From positions 1 through 36,096 of the forward strand of contig JAFWOX010000077.1 of the NCBI GenBank assembly GCA_017545325.1: 36,096 nucleotides of DNA, written 5' to 3'. The position numbers and the translations under genes were made by a program. This document shows positions 14,419 through 23,239 of this stretch, one piece after another (position 1 is the stretch's first letter; every line of letters begins with the position of its first letter). This stretch comes from Oscillospiraceae bacterium (GTDB lineage: Bacteria > Bacillota_A > Clostridia > Oscillospirales > Oscillospiraceae). The notes beneath the pieces were generated by a model. That model was not told where the DNA came from. It made no database searches and worked only from the letters and a program-made list of their open reading frames with translations.

Positions 14419-15558
14419 TTACCCCTCCGTGAATTCCAGGGTCGCCCATTTTTTGGAGAGGATGGCGATATAGGTTTTCCCGGGGACAAGCACCAGGTCG
14501 TCCCCTTCGGCAGTCTGGTAGGTAAAGGGCGCGTACACCCCGGTCTTGGACCAGGTGATGGGGATATACCGCCCGTTCTGGGCATAGTAGCCCTCCCCGG
14601 AACCGATCAGATCCACCTTCAGGCGGCCATAGTCGTCGATGACGGTGATGGGCGCATAGAGGATAAGGACGTTTTTGAACTCCAGGACCTCGTCCGTCAG
14701 TCCGTCGGCATAGGGCTTATCCATCTGCTCCGCGGTATAGGTTCCGACCTCCGGGTCGTAGGTAAGGCTGGTATGCTTATTGTTGAAATTGATGTAGATG
14801 CTCCAGGATTCCTCACCGTCCTCCAGGATGGCTTTGTCGGAGAAACGGAGGCCGGAGTCGTAATCCTCCCCCACCTCCAGGCTGTAGCCCTTTTCCTTCG
14901 CGGCGGCCACAATATCCTCCCCCTTGGCAAAAAGGGTATGCTCCATGGCGTAGCCCGCCGCCTTCCGGTCCTGATCCCGGTAGAAAACCGGCACGTTGTA
15001 CCAGCCCCGGACCCCGTCGATATTCTGGATATGCATAGAGCTGATCCGGCCGTAAGCCTCCTCGCTGCCGCCCGCATGGACCAGCACCGCCCCATAGCCC
15101 AGGCAGATATCCTGGTAATAGGGCCTCACACTGCGGATGCTCCCCAGCGTCCCGGCATGCTCCATATCCGAATACACGGCCAGCATGCGGGTAATCTGCC
15201 CCTCCGCCAGGCATTCATAGATGATGTCCGCTCCCCCGATGCCGCACTGGGGCTGGGCGCTGGGGTGGTTGTTCACCATCAGGGTAAAGGGCCGGACCCT
15301 CCAGGGCTCCTCCAGCGGCGCCCCGTTGAAGGGATTCCGATAGGCGGGCTCCGGTTCGGGCGTGGGCTCCGGCGTGGGTTCCGGGGTCGGCTCCGGAGTC
15401 GGCTCCGGAGTTGGTTCAGGCGTGGGCTCCGGGGTCGGCTCCGGCGTGGCGGCGGGAGCCTCGGTGGGCTCCGGCGTGGGTTCCGCCGCATCTCCGCAGG
15501 CGGTCAGCAGGCCCGCCATGATCAGCAGGGCCAGGAAAAGGGCTAACTTCTTTTTCAT
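14419..15558 (-). CDS. DUF3048 (YerB-type) lipoprotein
   Basis: A 379-residue lipoprotein. The signal peptide ends in LLTAC with Cys21 as the lipid anchor. Residues about 26-70 are a Pro-Thr-Pro-Glu tract, a flexible wall-spanning linker. The rest matches DUF3048: the start MVNNHPSAQPQCGIGGADIIYECLAEG and the middle TLGSIRSVRPYYQDICLGYGAVLVHAGGS are typical of YerB-like proteins. It acts outside the membrane; the biochemical role of the family is unclear. It lies 47 bp upstream of the cupin gene and 36 bp downstream of the helical protein, all on the minus strand. Confidence 0.92.
   Translation of the reverse strand: MKKKLALFLALLIMAGLLTACGDAAEPTPEPTEAPAATPEPTPEPTPEPTPEPTPEPTPEPTPEPTPEPEPAYRNPFNGAPLEEPWRVRPFTLMVNNHPSAQPQCGIGGADIIYECLAEGQITRMLAVYSDMEHAGTLGSIRSVRPYYQDICLGYGAVLVHAGGSEEAYGRISSMHIQNIDGVRGWYNVPVFYRDQDRKAAGYAMEHTLFAKGEDIVAAAKEKGYSLEVGEDYDSGLRFSDKAILEDGEESWSIYINFNNKHTSLTYDPEVGTYTAEQMDKPYADGLTDEVLEFKNVLILYAPITVIDDYGRLKVDLIGSGEGYYAQNGRYIPITWSKTGVYAPFTYQTAEGDDLVLVPGKTYIAILSKKWATLEFTEG
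15349..15479 (-). repeat. 12-bp tandem repeat encoding the PTPE linker
   Basis: Near-identical 12-bp units (GGCTCCGGCGTG-type on the plus strand, each encoding Pro-Glu-Pro-Thr on the minus strand) repeat about ten times. Such tracts change length by slippage without breaking the frame. Confidence 0.85.
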
Positions 15559-15594
15559 CTCTTCAGCGTTCCTTTTGCCGATACACGGCTTTGA

Positions 15595-16389
15595 TTATTC
15601 TTCCGGGAAGATCCGTTCCGCGGCCTCCTGGGCGGCGTCCTTCGTGGCCTCCGCCAGGTCCTCCAGCTTCTCACCGGCCTTCTCCGCGCAGTCCTTGCAG
15701 CATTCCGCAGCCTTCTCTGCAGCTGCCTCCGCCTTTTCGGCGGCCTCGGAGGCTCCGCATTCGCAGCAGTCCTTTGCCTCCTCGGCGGTCTCTTCCGCGG
15801 CGCGGAAAAAGGATTCTGCCTGCTCCCGGGCAAGCTGGGTCACGGCCTTCAGGCCGTCGCAGTACTCTCCGGCCTTTTCCTTCAGCTGGGCGGCGGCCTC
15901 GCTGGCCTTTTCCCGGAGCTGCTCCATCGTCTCCCCGGTTTTCTCCCAGAGCTGACCCATTTTCTCCTCGCTCTTCTCCAGGATCTCTCCAGCTTTATCT
16001 CCGTATTTCTCCTTCAGCTGCTCTGCCGCCTGTCCGGCCTTATCCGCGGCGATCTCTGCGGCGGCCTTGGCGTCCGCCCCGGCTTCCCGGGTGAAGGCCT
16101 TCACCTTCTCCGGCAGATCCACCACCAGCATGGGGCCAGCGGGCTCCTCCTCCCCGCCCCGGAGGGCTTCGTCCTCAGACGCGTTATAGTGGGTATCCAC
16201 CACCACACGGCCGTCGTCCGTCTTGCTCAGGTGGACGCCCTTGCCGTTCATCACCACGAACCGCAGATCGCTGGCCTCCGGATCATCTGCCCAGCGCTTC
16301 AGCAGCAGGGCGGTCCCGGCGACTGCTCCGGCGGCCAGAATGCCGCCCGCGATCCCCAGGCCCTTCATTACCTTTAAAGATCTGAACAT
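15595..16389 (-). CDS. Membrane-anchored alanine-rich helical protein with Cys clusters
   Basis: A 264-residue protein. Residues 10-31 form one hydrophobic helix (GLGIAGGILAAGAVAGTALLL). A short folded piece follows (LRFVVMNGKGVHLSKTDDGRVVVDTHY). From about residue 100 to the end it is Ala/Glu/Lys-rich amphipathic helix in apolipoprotein-like repeats (EKAGEILEKSEEKMGQLWEK). Two late clusters, CCECG and CCKDC, could bind metal or form disulfides. A good AGGAGG precedes the start. It is likely anchored in the membrane, with a long helical domain. I do not recognise a named family; low complexity limits homology arguments. Confidence 0.8.
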   Translation of the reverse strand: MFRSLKVMKGLGIAGGILAAGAVAGTALLLKRWADDPEASDLRFVVMNGKGVHLSKTDDGRVVVDTHYNASEDEALRGGEEEPAGPMLVVDLPEKVKAFTREAGADAKAAAEIAADKAGQAAEQLKEKYGDKAGEILEKSEEKMGQLWEKTGETMEQLREKASEAAAQLKEKAGEYCDGLKAVTQLAREQAESFFRAAEETAEEAKDCCECGASEAAEKAEAAAEKAAECCKDCAEKAGEKLEDLAEATKDAAQEAAERIFPEE

Positions 16390-16496
16390 ATCCGTTTCCT
16401 CCTTTCGGTTTTTCCTATCATAGCATAAATGCTGGGCTTTTGGAATGGAATATGCTACAATAGAAGAAACTTTACAATTACACAGGAGGCGAGCTT
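16390..16496. promoter_or_regulatory. Divergent promoter region with palindromic operator
   Basis: On the plus strand an extended -10, TGCTACAAT (16453-16461), lies 36 bp before the esterase start. On the minus strand TGCTATGAT forms an extended -10 near 16416-16424. The palindrome TAGCATAAATGCTG (16421-16434) lies between and overlaps the minus -10. A 14-bp site differing at one base is at 18438-18451. Confidence 0.55.
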
Positions 16497-17393
16497 ATGA
16501 GCGAGAACAAAGTACCGGAAAACATGAAGCGGATGATGCTGCCCAGCGTCTTCGACCCCGGCGTCCTGAAACGCACCCGCCTGGATATACAGTACGGCAA
16601 ACTGCCGGAGCAGCTGCTGGATGTGTATTATCCGGATGAAGGGGAGGGTCCCTGGCCCCTTATCATCTATGTCCACGGAGGCGGCTGGAGCATGGGATCT
16701 CGCCGGGAGTGCGCCCTCGACTGCATCCTGGGCGCCCTGAAGCGGGGCTATGCCCTGGTCACCCTGGATTACCGCCTGGCCCCCAAGACCAAGTTCCCGG
16801 AATTCCTCTTCGATGTGAAGACCGCCGTGCGCTGGTGCCGGGCAAACGCCGGAGAGTATGGCTTCATCCCGGATAAATTCGGCGTCATGGGGGACTCTGC
16901 CGGCGGCCACCTGGCCCTGATGATCGGCTTCACCGCCGGACATCCGGAGTACGAGGGGGAGCAGTACGGCTGGCCCGGAGTCTCCAGCGCGGTGCAGGCT
17001 GTCATCGACATGTACGGTCCCGCGGTGCTGGATGCGGACAACTTTGCCTGGACGAAGGAAAACGGCCTCAAATCCATGCGTCCCGAGCCCCCCAAGGACG
17101 CGCCGCCCATGATGGCGGGCGCCTTTACGGCGGACCTGAACATGCTGAAACTCATCAGCCCCATCAGCTATGTGCATAAGGATATCCCCCCGGTGCTCAT
17201 CCAGCAGGGGGAAGCGGACCCGGTGGTGCCCAGGCAGCACAGCATCCTGGTGGCGGAACGCATCCGCGAGGTCTGCGGACCGGACCGGGTGGACCTGCGC
17301 CTGTATCCGGGCCGTAGCCACTCCGACCGGGAGTTCATGACGGACGAAAACTGCGCGGAGGCCTGCGCATTCTTCGACAAATACCTGAAGTGA
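16497..17393 (+). CDS. Alpha/beta hydrolase (esterase/lipase, HSL/BD-FAE-like)
   Basis: A 298-residue serine hydrolase. It has the oxyanion motif HGGGW (60-64), the nucleophile elbow GDSAGG with Ser134, a probable acid Asp240 in GEADPVVP, and His274 in GRSHSD. The insert between 175 and 215 (tryptophan- and proline-rich) may form a lid. There is no signal peptide, so it is cytoplasmic. Such enzymes hydrolyse short acyl or aryl esters. AGGAGG precedes the ATG by 8 bases. The LysR gene begins 9 bp downstream, suggesting joint transcription; it may process the compound that the regulator senses, which is inference. Confidence 0.92.
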   Translation: MSENKVPENMKRMMLPSVFDPGVLKRTRLDIQYGKLPEQLLDVYYPDEGEGPWPLIIYVHGGGWSMGSRRECALDCILGALKRGYALVTLDYRLAPKTKFPEFLFDVKTAVRWCRANAGEYGFIPDKFGVMGDSAGGHLALMIGFTAGHPEYEGEQYGWPGVSSAVQAVIDMYGPAVLDADNFAWTKENGLKSMRPEPPKDAPPMMAGAFTADLNMLKLISPISYVHKDIPPVLIQQGEADPVVPRQHSILVAERIREVCGPDRVDLRLYPGRSHSDREFMTDENCAEACAFFDKYLK

Positions 17394-17402
17394 TCCGTTC
17401 GT

Positions 17403-18350
17403 ATGACGATCAAACAGATACGCTATTTCCTCACGGCCTATGAGCTGCAGAATATCGCCAAGGCGGCGGATCAGCTGTTTGTATCCCGCCCGGTGATCTC
17501 CCGCGCTCTCAGCGATCTGGAAAGCGAATTCGGTTTCTCCCTCTTTCTGCGCACGGGCAACGGGATCAGCCCCACGGAGCAGGGGCGGGAGATCTATAAG
17601 CTGCTGAAGGCCTGTTCCTCCACGATGGAAGAAACGATCGTCCGCCTCCGGGAGGGATACCGCCATAACGCCGATCATCATGTCAAGCTCGGCGTTCTAA
17701 ACTCCAGCGGCAGCTGGCACTATGCGCAGATCATCACCCCCTTTACGCAAAAGCACCCGGATATCTCCGTTGCCGTCATGGGCATACAGACGGAGGAAAC
17801 CATGCAGCTTCTCGAGGACGGGAGCGTGGATATGGCCATCGCTCCCATCCTCATGAATCAGGATCCGAATCCCCGCATCATCCGCAGTCAGCTGCTCTAT
17901 GACGTGGAATTCGTTCTCTGCGTCCCACCCGGGACGCGCCTGGATCAGCAGCGCATCCCCACAGAGGCGCTGAGGAAGCTGCCCATGGCGGTTTTCAACA
18001 ATCTTCCCACCCCCCTGATCGCACTGGACAACAAGGTCCTGTCCACCCGCAAGCTGGACATGATCTACCTGGCCGTCTCCCAAGGCTTCGCCTATTCGAT
18101 CCTCCCCACGGAGCTCACAGTTGAACGGTCGGATCTCCGGACCATCCCCCTGGACCCGCCGGCCAGAGCCCACACCTATCTGCTTTGGAACGAGCTCTTG
18201 CCCCACGGAAAAGCCTTTTCCCTCCTTCTTGACTACATCCGCGAAATGGATCTGGGCCCGCTTCGGGATCGCTTTGCCCGGGCTTACCACATGCCCGAAC
18301 CGGGAAACCATCCCGGTACACAGGACAAGGCCGGGGAATACAGGGCTTAG
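17403..18350 (+). CDS. LysR-type transcriptional regulator
   Basis: A 315-residue LTTR. Residues 1-60 form the winged helix-turn-helix (MTIKQIRYFLTAYELQNIAKAADQL is the typical start, followed by VSRPVISRALSDLE). The effector-binding domain covers about 90-295. It follows the esterase gene closely and precedes a lipoprotein gene with its own promoter. A partial second copy of this gene, with shared runs of more than 20 identical bases, lies at 27432-27756. Possible binding sites are the TAGCAT(A/T)AATGCTG palindromes at 16421 and 18438, which fit the T-N11-A rule for LTTR boxes. Confidence 0.95.
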   Translation: MTIKQIRYFLTAYELQNIAKAADQLFVSRPVISRALSDLESEFGFSLFLRTGNGISPTEQGREIYKLLKACSSTMEETIVRLREGYRHNADHHVKLGVLNSSGSWHYAQIITPFTQKHPDISVAVMGIQTEETMQLLEDGSVDMAIAPILMNQDPNPRIIRSQLLYDVEFVLCVPPGTRLDQQRIPTEALRKLPMAVFNNLPTPLIALDNKVLSTRKLDMIYLAVSQGFAYSILPTELTVERSDLRTIPLDPPARAHTYLLWNELLPHGKAFSLLLDYIREMDLGPLRDRFARAYHMPEPGNHPGTQDKAGEYRA

Positions 18351-18437
18351 TCTGTCCTTGGGCGGAGAGGCGCCGCCTATCCGCCGGCTTATTCCCTTCT
18401 GCTTATTCGGAAAGGTCTGCTTATCGCTGCATCAGCG

Positions 18438-18451
18438 TAGCATTAATGCTG
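18438..18451. promoter_or_regulatory. Palindromic LTTR-type operator candidate
   Basis: TAGCATTAATGCTG contains a perfect 12-bp palindrome and matches 16421-16434 at 13 of 14 bases. It lies 27 bp upstream of the -35 of the lipoprotein promoter, a usual place for a LysR activator. Confidence 0.55.
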
Positions 18452-18477
18452 CGCTGCGTATAAAATATTACGTTTAA

Positions 18478-18506
18478 TTGACGTTCCCATCCGGCTGTAG
18501 TAATCT
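18478..18506 (+). promoter_or_regulatory. Promoter of the lipoprotein operon at 18559
   Basis: TTGACG (18478-18483), a 17-bp spacer and TAATCT (18501-18506). The rest of the 208-bp gap after the LysR gene shows no gene. Confidence 0.6.
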
Positions 18507-18558
18507 TGAATTAATAAAGGTTACCATGCATAAGAATAACCGGAAAGGAGCGTCAATT

Positions 18559-20361
18559 ATGAAAAAGATCGGTATCTTCATACTGGCTGTGCTGTTGTTG
18601 CTCAGTCTGTTTTCAGGCTGCGGCAGTAATCCCTCCGAAGACGGCAGCACAACCCCGCCGCCGACAGATGCGCCGGCAGCTTCAACCCCGCAAGCGACCG
18701 CTGCGCCGACCGCCAAGCCGACCGATACGCCGACAACTTCGGCCCCGCAGGAAACCGCCGAGCCGACCCCCGTTGAACCGGCATCTCATCTCGCTCCGGG
18801 AAAAGTTGCTCTGGATGCGAACGGTATCCCCAACGAGCGATACGACTATGATCTCCCTCTGACAGAGGAGGACGCGGCCTTCTCCTGCTGGACCACCGTC
18901 TGGTTCCCCCAATTCCTGGGCGATCCGGATTACAACCGCAATGAATTCGTTATCGAGGAAGCCAACCGCACCGGCGTGCACATCAACTACAGCATCATCT
19001 CCAGCGGAGAAATGGCTACCAACTTTGCCGTGCTTCTGGCCTCCGAGAGCCTGCTGGACATTATGGCAAAGCCCGACTCCTATTATCCCGGCTCGGCGCT
19101 GAGCGCCATCGAAGATCATTACTTCATCAACATCCTGGATTACAAAGAGTATTGCCCAAACTACATGTATATCGCCAACAAGTACGCGCCCGAGGACGAG
19201 GTCCTGCATGATTCCATTTACCTGAACAGGGACAACATCCTTTGCTTCTGGAGCGTGATGGAGGATGCTGTGCCCAGCAACACCTTCCAGGCCCGCACGG
19301 ATTGGCTTGAAAAAGTAGGCCTCACGGTGGATGACATCCGCACCGTGGAAGACTTCATAAACCTTTGCGAGGTATTCCGCTCCCAGATCGACACCGCTAT
19401 TTACCCCCTGCACGCCACCGCCTCCGCTCTGGACGTGAACCATTTCTTCGCCTGTTACGACTTCTACACAGGTCCCGGCGCCTTCCCCGGCGCCGCCAAC
19501 AAGAACGGCAGCGCGGAATTCTATTTCCGGAACGACGACGCCAAAGCCTATGTAGAGATGTTCCGGGAGTTTTTTGCCCGCGGCTTTGTGGATCCCAACT
19601 GGAACAACAGCGACTCCTGGGCCTGGAAGGAAAACGTCTATGCGGGCAAGACCGGCATCGTGACCATCGCCGTGGATGAGATCCCCAGCTATACAGCAAT
19701 GATCGATGACCCGGATGCCGATTTCCATGTTCTGCACAAGGTCGTCCGCTATCCGGGACAGGTGCTGCACCTGGGCAATGACGCCACGCACCGATTCTAC
19801 GGTACCACCGGGATCAGCACCGGCTGCGAAAACATTCCGCTGGCGGTAAGCTGGTGTGACTGGCGGTATTCTCCCAGCGGCTCTGACTACGCTTCCTGGG
19901 GCGTTCAGGGGCTGACCTGGGAATATAACGAGGAAGGGGTGCGGGAGCTTACGGAATTCGTCACCAACAACCCCTATGGCGCGCCTATCTCCTGGTGTAT
20001 GACCATGTGGGGCATGAACCGCTTCGCTGACCACGGCTTGGCCAGCGTCGAGGTCCAGTATGCCTTCCCTGCCGCCCGGAATTACTACCAGATGGTATCC
20101 TGGCAGGTCAATGAGTTCGCCTACGACGGCGCTTACGAATGGCCGAGAGGCGCTACCCTCGACACAGAGGAGAAGAAGGAGTTCGCTTCCCTGTGCACAG
20201 ACATGAGCACCTACATTCAAGAGCATATCACTATGTTCGTTACCGGGGACGCTCCCCTGAGCGATTGGGACAATTACATCCAGGCGCTGTATGACATGAA
20301 CCTTGCGGAAGGCGAGGCGATCTACACCCAGGCCCTGCAGAGATACCTGAAGGACAAATAG
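18559..20361 (+). CDS. Large solute-binding-like lipoprotein (LplA-type), copy 1
   Basis: A 600-residue lipoprotein with signal peptide and anchor Cys21 (LFSGC). A Thr/Pro/Ala-rich linker runs to about residue 78. The mature domain has the order of large extracellular solute-binding family 1 proteins (LplA/YtcQ-like): an early WTTVWFPQF strand, a TGVHINY...ASESLLDIMAKP segment, and a C-terminal aromatic-rich part (DWRYSPSGSDYASWG). AAAGGAG precedes the start. Relatives work with two permeases (LplB/LplC), but none is in the window, so it may use distant permeases or act as a surface receptor. A clear paralogue lies at 28251-30059 (shared CENIPLA...WRYSP...SW). Ligand unknown. Confidence 0.85.
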   Translation: MKKIGIFILAVLLLLSLFSGCGSNPSEDGSTTPPPTDAPAASTPQATAAPTAKPTDTPTTSAPQETAEPTPVEPASHLAPGKVALDANGIPNERYDYDLPLTEEDAAFSCWTTVWFPQFLGDPDYNRNEFVIEEANRTGVHINYSIISSGEMATNFAVLLASESLLDIMAKPDSYYPGSALSAIEDHYFINILDYKEYCPNYMYIANKYAPEDEVLHDSIYLNRDNILCFWSVMEDAVPSNTFQARTDWLEKVGLTVDDIRTVEDFINLCEVFRSQIDTAIYPLHATASALDVNHFFACYDFYTGPGAFPGAANKNGSAEFYFRNDDAKAYVEMFREFFARGFVDPNWNNSDSWAWKENVYAGKTGIVTIAVDEIPSYTAMIDDPDADFHVLHKVVRYPGQVLHLGNDATHRFYGTTGISTGCENIPLAVSWCDWRYSPSGSDYASWGVQGLTWEYNEEGVRELTEFVTNNPYGAPISWCMTMWGMNRFADHGLASVEVQYAFPAARNYYQMVSWQVNEFAYDGAYEWPRGATLDTEEKKEFASLCTDMSTYIQEHITMFVTGDAPLSDWDNYIQALYDMNLAEGEAIYTQALQRYLKDK

Positions 20362-20370
20362 GAAACACGC

Positions 20371-20413
20371 TGACGGGCGGAGCTTGCGGGCAAGCCGTGA
20401 GCGCCGCCCGTCA
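20371..20413 (+). other. Intercistronic two-level hairpin
   Basis: TGACGGGCGG (20371-20380) pairs with CCGCCCGTCA (20404-20413); inside it GCTTGC-GG-GCAAGC (20383-20396) forms a second stem. There is no U-tract, so it is more likely an RNA-processing or partial-termination element that lowers expression of the downstream genes relative to the lipoprotein. Confidence 0.55.
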
Positions 20414-20444
20414 GGCAACAGACGCGCACAGGGAGGGAAAAGGT

Positions 20445-22472
20445 TTGAACCATGTAGAAAAGCTGGCGGCGCGGTATGCGGAGATCCCGCGCATTGAGGA
20501 CACGGGCCCTAAGGACGGGAAGCTGAACGGCGCAGCCATGGCGCGCCGCGCCCTTCGCAGCAGGCTGATTTACGCCGCAGTCTGCGTTCTGGGACTGATC
20601 CCGATCATCCTGCGCCTCTGCGGCGCAAAGGTCAGCCCGCAGCTGGTGGCGATAGGCTTCGGCTGCTTCGTGCCCGGCGGCGGCTTTATCGCCTGCGGCG
20701 GAATTTTGACCATTGCCTTCGGTCTCTTTACCACCTGGTATATCTGGAAAAAGAAGGCCATGTTCTGGCTGGATATCTTCGGCTCCGCCTATGGGATTAT
20801 CGGCGTCTGGATCCTCGGCGCTCTGGGCGGTCTTCTGGCCCATCCCGGACTGGGGTCCTTCCTGGTCTCCCCCAACACCCTCTGGCCCTTCTGGGGCTGG
20901 ATCCTCGCCATTGCGGACGCCTGTGTCCTCTGGGGACAGTATGAGCTCGGAGTCAGGAAAACGAAAAAGCGCATTTACGCAGCCCGGAAGGAACGGCTGG
21001 AGACCTTCGACGAGGCGATCCGGGAGCTGGATGCCGTCGTGGCGAAGGCCGCTGCGGAAAAGCAGGAGGAACGGGAGCTGAACGAAGACCAGCTGAAGCT
21101 GGCGCGATGGCTCCTGAACGCCTCCGTGCGGGAGCTGGGCGACTTCACCGGCTTTGACAACTTCAAACGCCCCGTCCTCACGGACAACCGGTATCAGTTC
21201 CCCACCGTCGGCTATGCCCTGCTCATGATGCAATGCAAATATGTGCCGAATTTCCGGGGTTATCTCGCTCAGGCCCAGCGATTCATCGTAGACGCCATTA
21301 CCGATCCGCGCACCTGCGGATATTGGAAAAAGGTCAACCTGATGGGCTACGGCCGCCTGGATGCGGATCCCATCAAGCGAGCCAACATCATGCTCTCCGG
21401 CTGGATGATGCCGGCCATCACCGGCTATGGCGCACAGACTCACGACCGCTGCTTCGAAGAGGAGGGCGCTCTGCGCTTCCGTCCCTTCAAGGACGACCTC
21501 TCCCGCAGCTACGACTACAGCGCCAAAGGCGCGGTGGAGTGCCTGTACCGTCAGTACAAGAACAAGGAATTCCCCTATATGCTCATCCCCTGCGAGCCCC
21601 ATGTCGCCTTCCCCGTCTGCAACTCCTACGGGCTCCTGGGCATGCTCATCTACGACCGGGACCACGGCACGCATTACTGCGAAGACTTCTGGCCGGAGCT
21701 TTATCGGTACCTTACGGACAACTTTGTCGAGGCGGATGGTTCCATCGCCCTGCGTCGACAGGATATCTTCGGTCTGCGCTTCCTGCCCCAGAGCCAGATG
21801 GGCTACGACCCCCTGGCCGACATGCAGAACTACATGATGTATGCCCCCATCTTCCCGGGTCTGGCCAGACGGAATTACGCCCTGCTGCGCCGCCATGCCT
21901 TTGAGATTCGGGATGGAGTCACCTACATCAAAGGCCGGAAATGGGAGGATATCTTCGATATGGCCACTCAGCGCAAAAACCCCTCTCTGGTCATGTCCAA
22001 CCTGGAAATGCTGGCCTCGGAATACGGCGATACGGAGATCCTGGAGGGCCTGTACAAGGCGGAGGATATCTACCTGGAGCGCAGCAAGGATCCCCGCTAT
22101 TTCCGCTTCAAGGATGTGCCGCTGGTGGTCATGGCGAACTTCGCCATCGCCAAGTTTATGCAGCAGGGAGACTGGTCGGACATGGCCCTTCGCGGACCGG
22201 CTGAGACCGCCTTCACCGGACCGCTGCTCACCGGCTGTGAATTCCCGCAGGTCCTGGTGGCCAAGGCCATGAGCCACGGGGATGATCTGGATATGGTCCT
22301 GTACAACGGCGAGGACTCCGGGGAGCAGGAGATCACGGTGGAGCAGCTCGCTCCCGGAGTCGATTATCTGGAGGAGAACACCGGCAGACGTTACCGGGCC
22401 GATGAAACCGGCAAGCTGGTATTCCGCGTCGTGCTGGATGGCCGGACCCCCGTGCATCTGGTAAAAGCATGA
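20445..22472 (+). CDS. Membrane-anchored linalool dehydratase/isomerase-like protein
   Basis: A 675-residue protein. The N-terminal 175 residues hold four to five membrane helices. From about residue 215 it resembles the (alpha/alpha)6 barrel of linalool dehydratase/isomerase (LDI): YQFPTVGYALL, then DPIKRANIMLSG, then CEPxxxFxxCNS with Cys383 and Cys392, then LIYDRDHGTHY. The two cysteines have the same spacing as catalytic Cys171 and Cys180 of Castellaniella LDI. However, Trp stands where I align LDI His129 (NIMYKGH). LDI hydrates or isomerises monoterpene alcohols; the substrate here may differ. The TTG start at 20445 follows GGGAGGG at a good distance; a GTG at 20397 is possible but lies in the hairpin. 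The stop overlaps the next gene by 4 bases. Confidence 0.78.
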   Translation: MNHVEKLAARYAEIPRIEDTGPKDGKLNGAAMARRALRSRLIYAAVCVLGLIPIILRLCGAKVSPQLVAIGFGCFVPGGGFIACGGILTIAFGLFTTWYIWKKKAMFWLDIFGSAYGIIGVWILGALGGLLAHPGLGSFLVSPNTLWPFWGWILAIADACVLWGQYELGVRKTKKRIYAARKERLETFDEAIRELDAVVAKAAAEKQEERELNEDQLKLARWLLNASVRELGDFTGFDNFKRPVLTDNRYQFPTVGYALLMMQCKYVPNFRGYLAQAQRFIVDAITDPRTCGYWKKVNLMGYGRLDADPIKRANIMLSGWMMPAITGYGAQTHDRCFEEEGALRFRPFKDDLSRSYDYSAKGAVECLYRQYKNKEFPYMLIPCEPHVAFPVCNSYGLLGMLIYDRDHGTHYCEDFWPELYRYLTDNFVEADGSIALRRQDIFGLRFLPQSQMGYDPLADMQNYMMYAPIFPGLARRNYALLRRHAFEIRDGVTYIKGRKWEDIFDMATQRKNPSLVMSNLEMLASEYGDTEILEGLYKAEDIYLERSKDPRYFRFKDVPLVVMANFAIAKFMQQGDWSDMALRGPAETAFTGPLLTGCEFPQVLVAKAMSHGDDLDMVLYNGEDSGEQEITVEQLAPGVDYLEENTGRRYRADETGKLVFRVVLDGRTPVHLVKA

Positions 22473-23239
22473 GCGGGAGGTGGGTAAGGCCTGCCCTGAT
22501 CTGCGGCGCCGCGATCCTTCTTCTGGCGCTGGGGTTATGGCTTTCCGGCGATCCTCTTCCTGTCTTCATCCGGCGTCTCTTCGCCCTGAGCTACCTTCCT
22601 CAGCTCTCCCCGGGCGTCAGCCTTTTCACCGTGGCGCTGTTCGGTTTTCTCACCTCATTCCACTGCATCGGCATGTGCGGCGGCACGGTCCTGGCCCTCA
22701 GCGAGGATAAGCCCACCGCCCTGCCGAAGGGCCTGCTGTTCCAAGGGGGCCGGATCCTGAGCTGCACGGTCATCGGCGCCGCCCTCGGCCTCCTGGGAAG
22801 CGCCCTGAAGCGCAATCCCTACCTGGACGCGCTGCTCCCGCTGATCTGCGGAGTTATTCTGATCCTGATGGGGCTTCGCATGCTGGGGCTGTTCCGCTGG
22901 CTCGGCGGTCGGGGCGGCGGGGGCTCCTCCCCCGTTATGGAACGGCTTCGAAACCAGGGGGCCTTTGCTTTGGGCCTTCTCACCGGCTGCCTGCCCTGCG
23001 GTATGCTTCAGGCGGTGCAGCTTCACGCCCTGAGCAGAGGCAGCCTTCTGATGGGAGCGCTGACCATGCTGGTTTTTGCCGTGGCCTCCGCACCCGTGCT
23101 GTTTTCTTTCGGTATGCTGGCAGGAGCCCTGAACCCGCGGCAGCACCGCTGGATCAGCATAATCTCGGCCTTGCTGGTCATCTACATGGGCCTGAACATG
23201 CTGCGCAAGGCGATCAACCTGATGGGGGTGATCCTTTGA
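22469..23239 (+). CDS. HCxxMCGG membrane protein (UreH/TauE-SafE-like, cytochrome-biogenesis type)
   Basis: A 256-residue membrane protein with about six helices. HCIGMCGG (His65, Cys66, Met69, Cys70) is the signature of the UreH_2/DsbD-like 'sulfite exporter TauE/SafE' group often found next to copper-type P-type ATPases. A second pair, GCLPCG (Cys174 and Cys177), lies in a later helix, as in CcdA/DsbD thiol carriers. It could move metal ions or reducing equivalents across the membrane. It starts inside the end of the LDI-like gene (ATGA) and ends at a TTGA shared with the next small frame, so it belongs to a tightly coupled operon. Confidence 0.88.
   Translation: MSGRWVRPALICGAAILLLALGLWLSGDPLPVFIRRLFALSYLPQLSPGVSLFTVALFGFLTSFHCIGMCGGTVLALSEDKPTALPKGLLFQGGRILSCTVIGAALGLLGSALKRNPYLDALLPLICGVILILMGLRMLGLFRWLGGRGGGGSSPVMERLRNQGAFALGLLTGCLPCGMLQAVQLHALSRGSLLMGALTMLVFAVASAPVLFSFGMLAGALNPRQHRWISIISALLVIYMGLNMLRKAINLMGVIL

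Noticed and set aside
15349..15479. CRISPR-like array
   Set aside because: Units are 12 bp, without spacers, and encode a PTPE linker.
18478..18558. Upstream start for lipoprotein 1
   Set aside because: This stretch contains the promoter; the signal peptide and ribosome binding site fit ATG 18559.
20322..22457. 711-codon frame antisense to the LDI-like gene
   Set aside because: No recognisable domain; a product of GC skew over a real gene.
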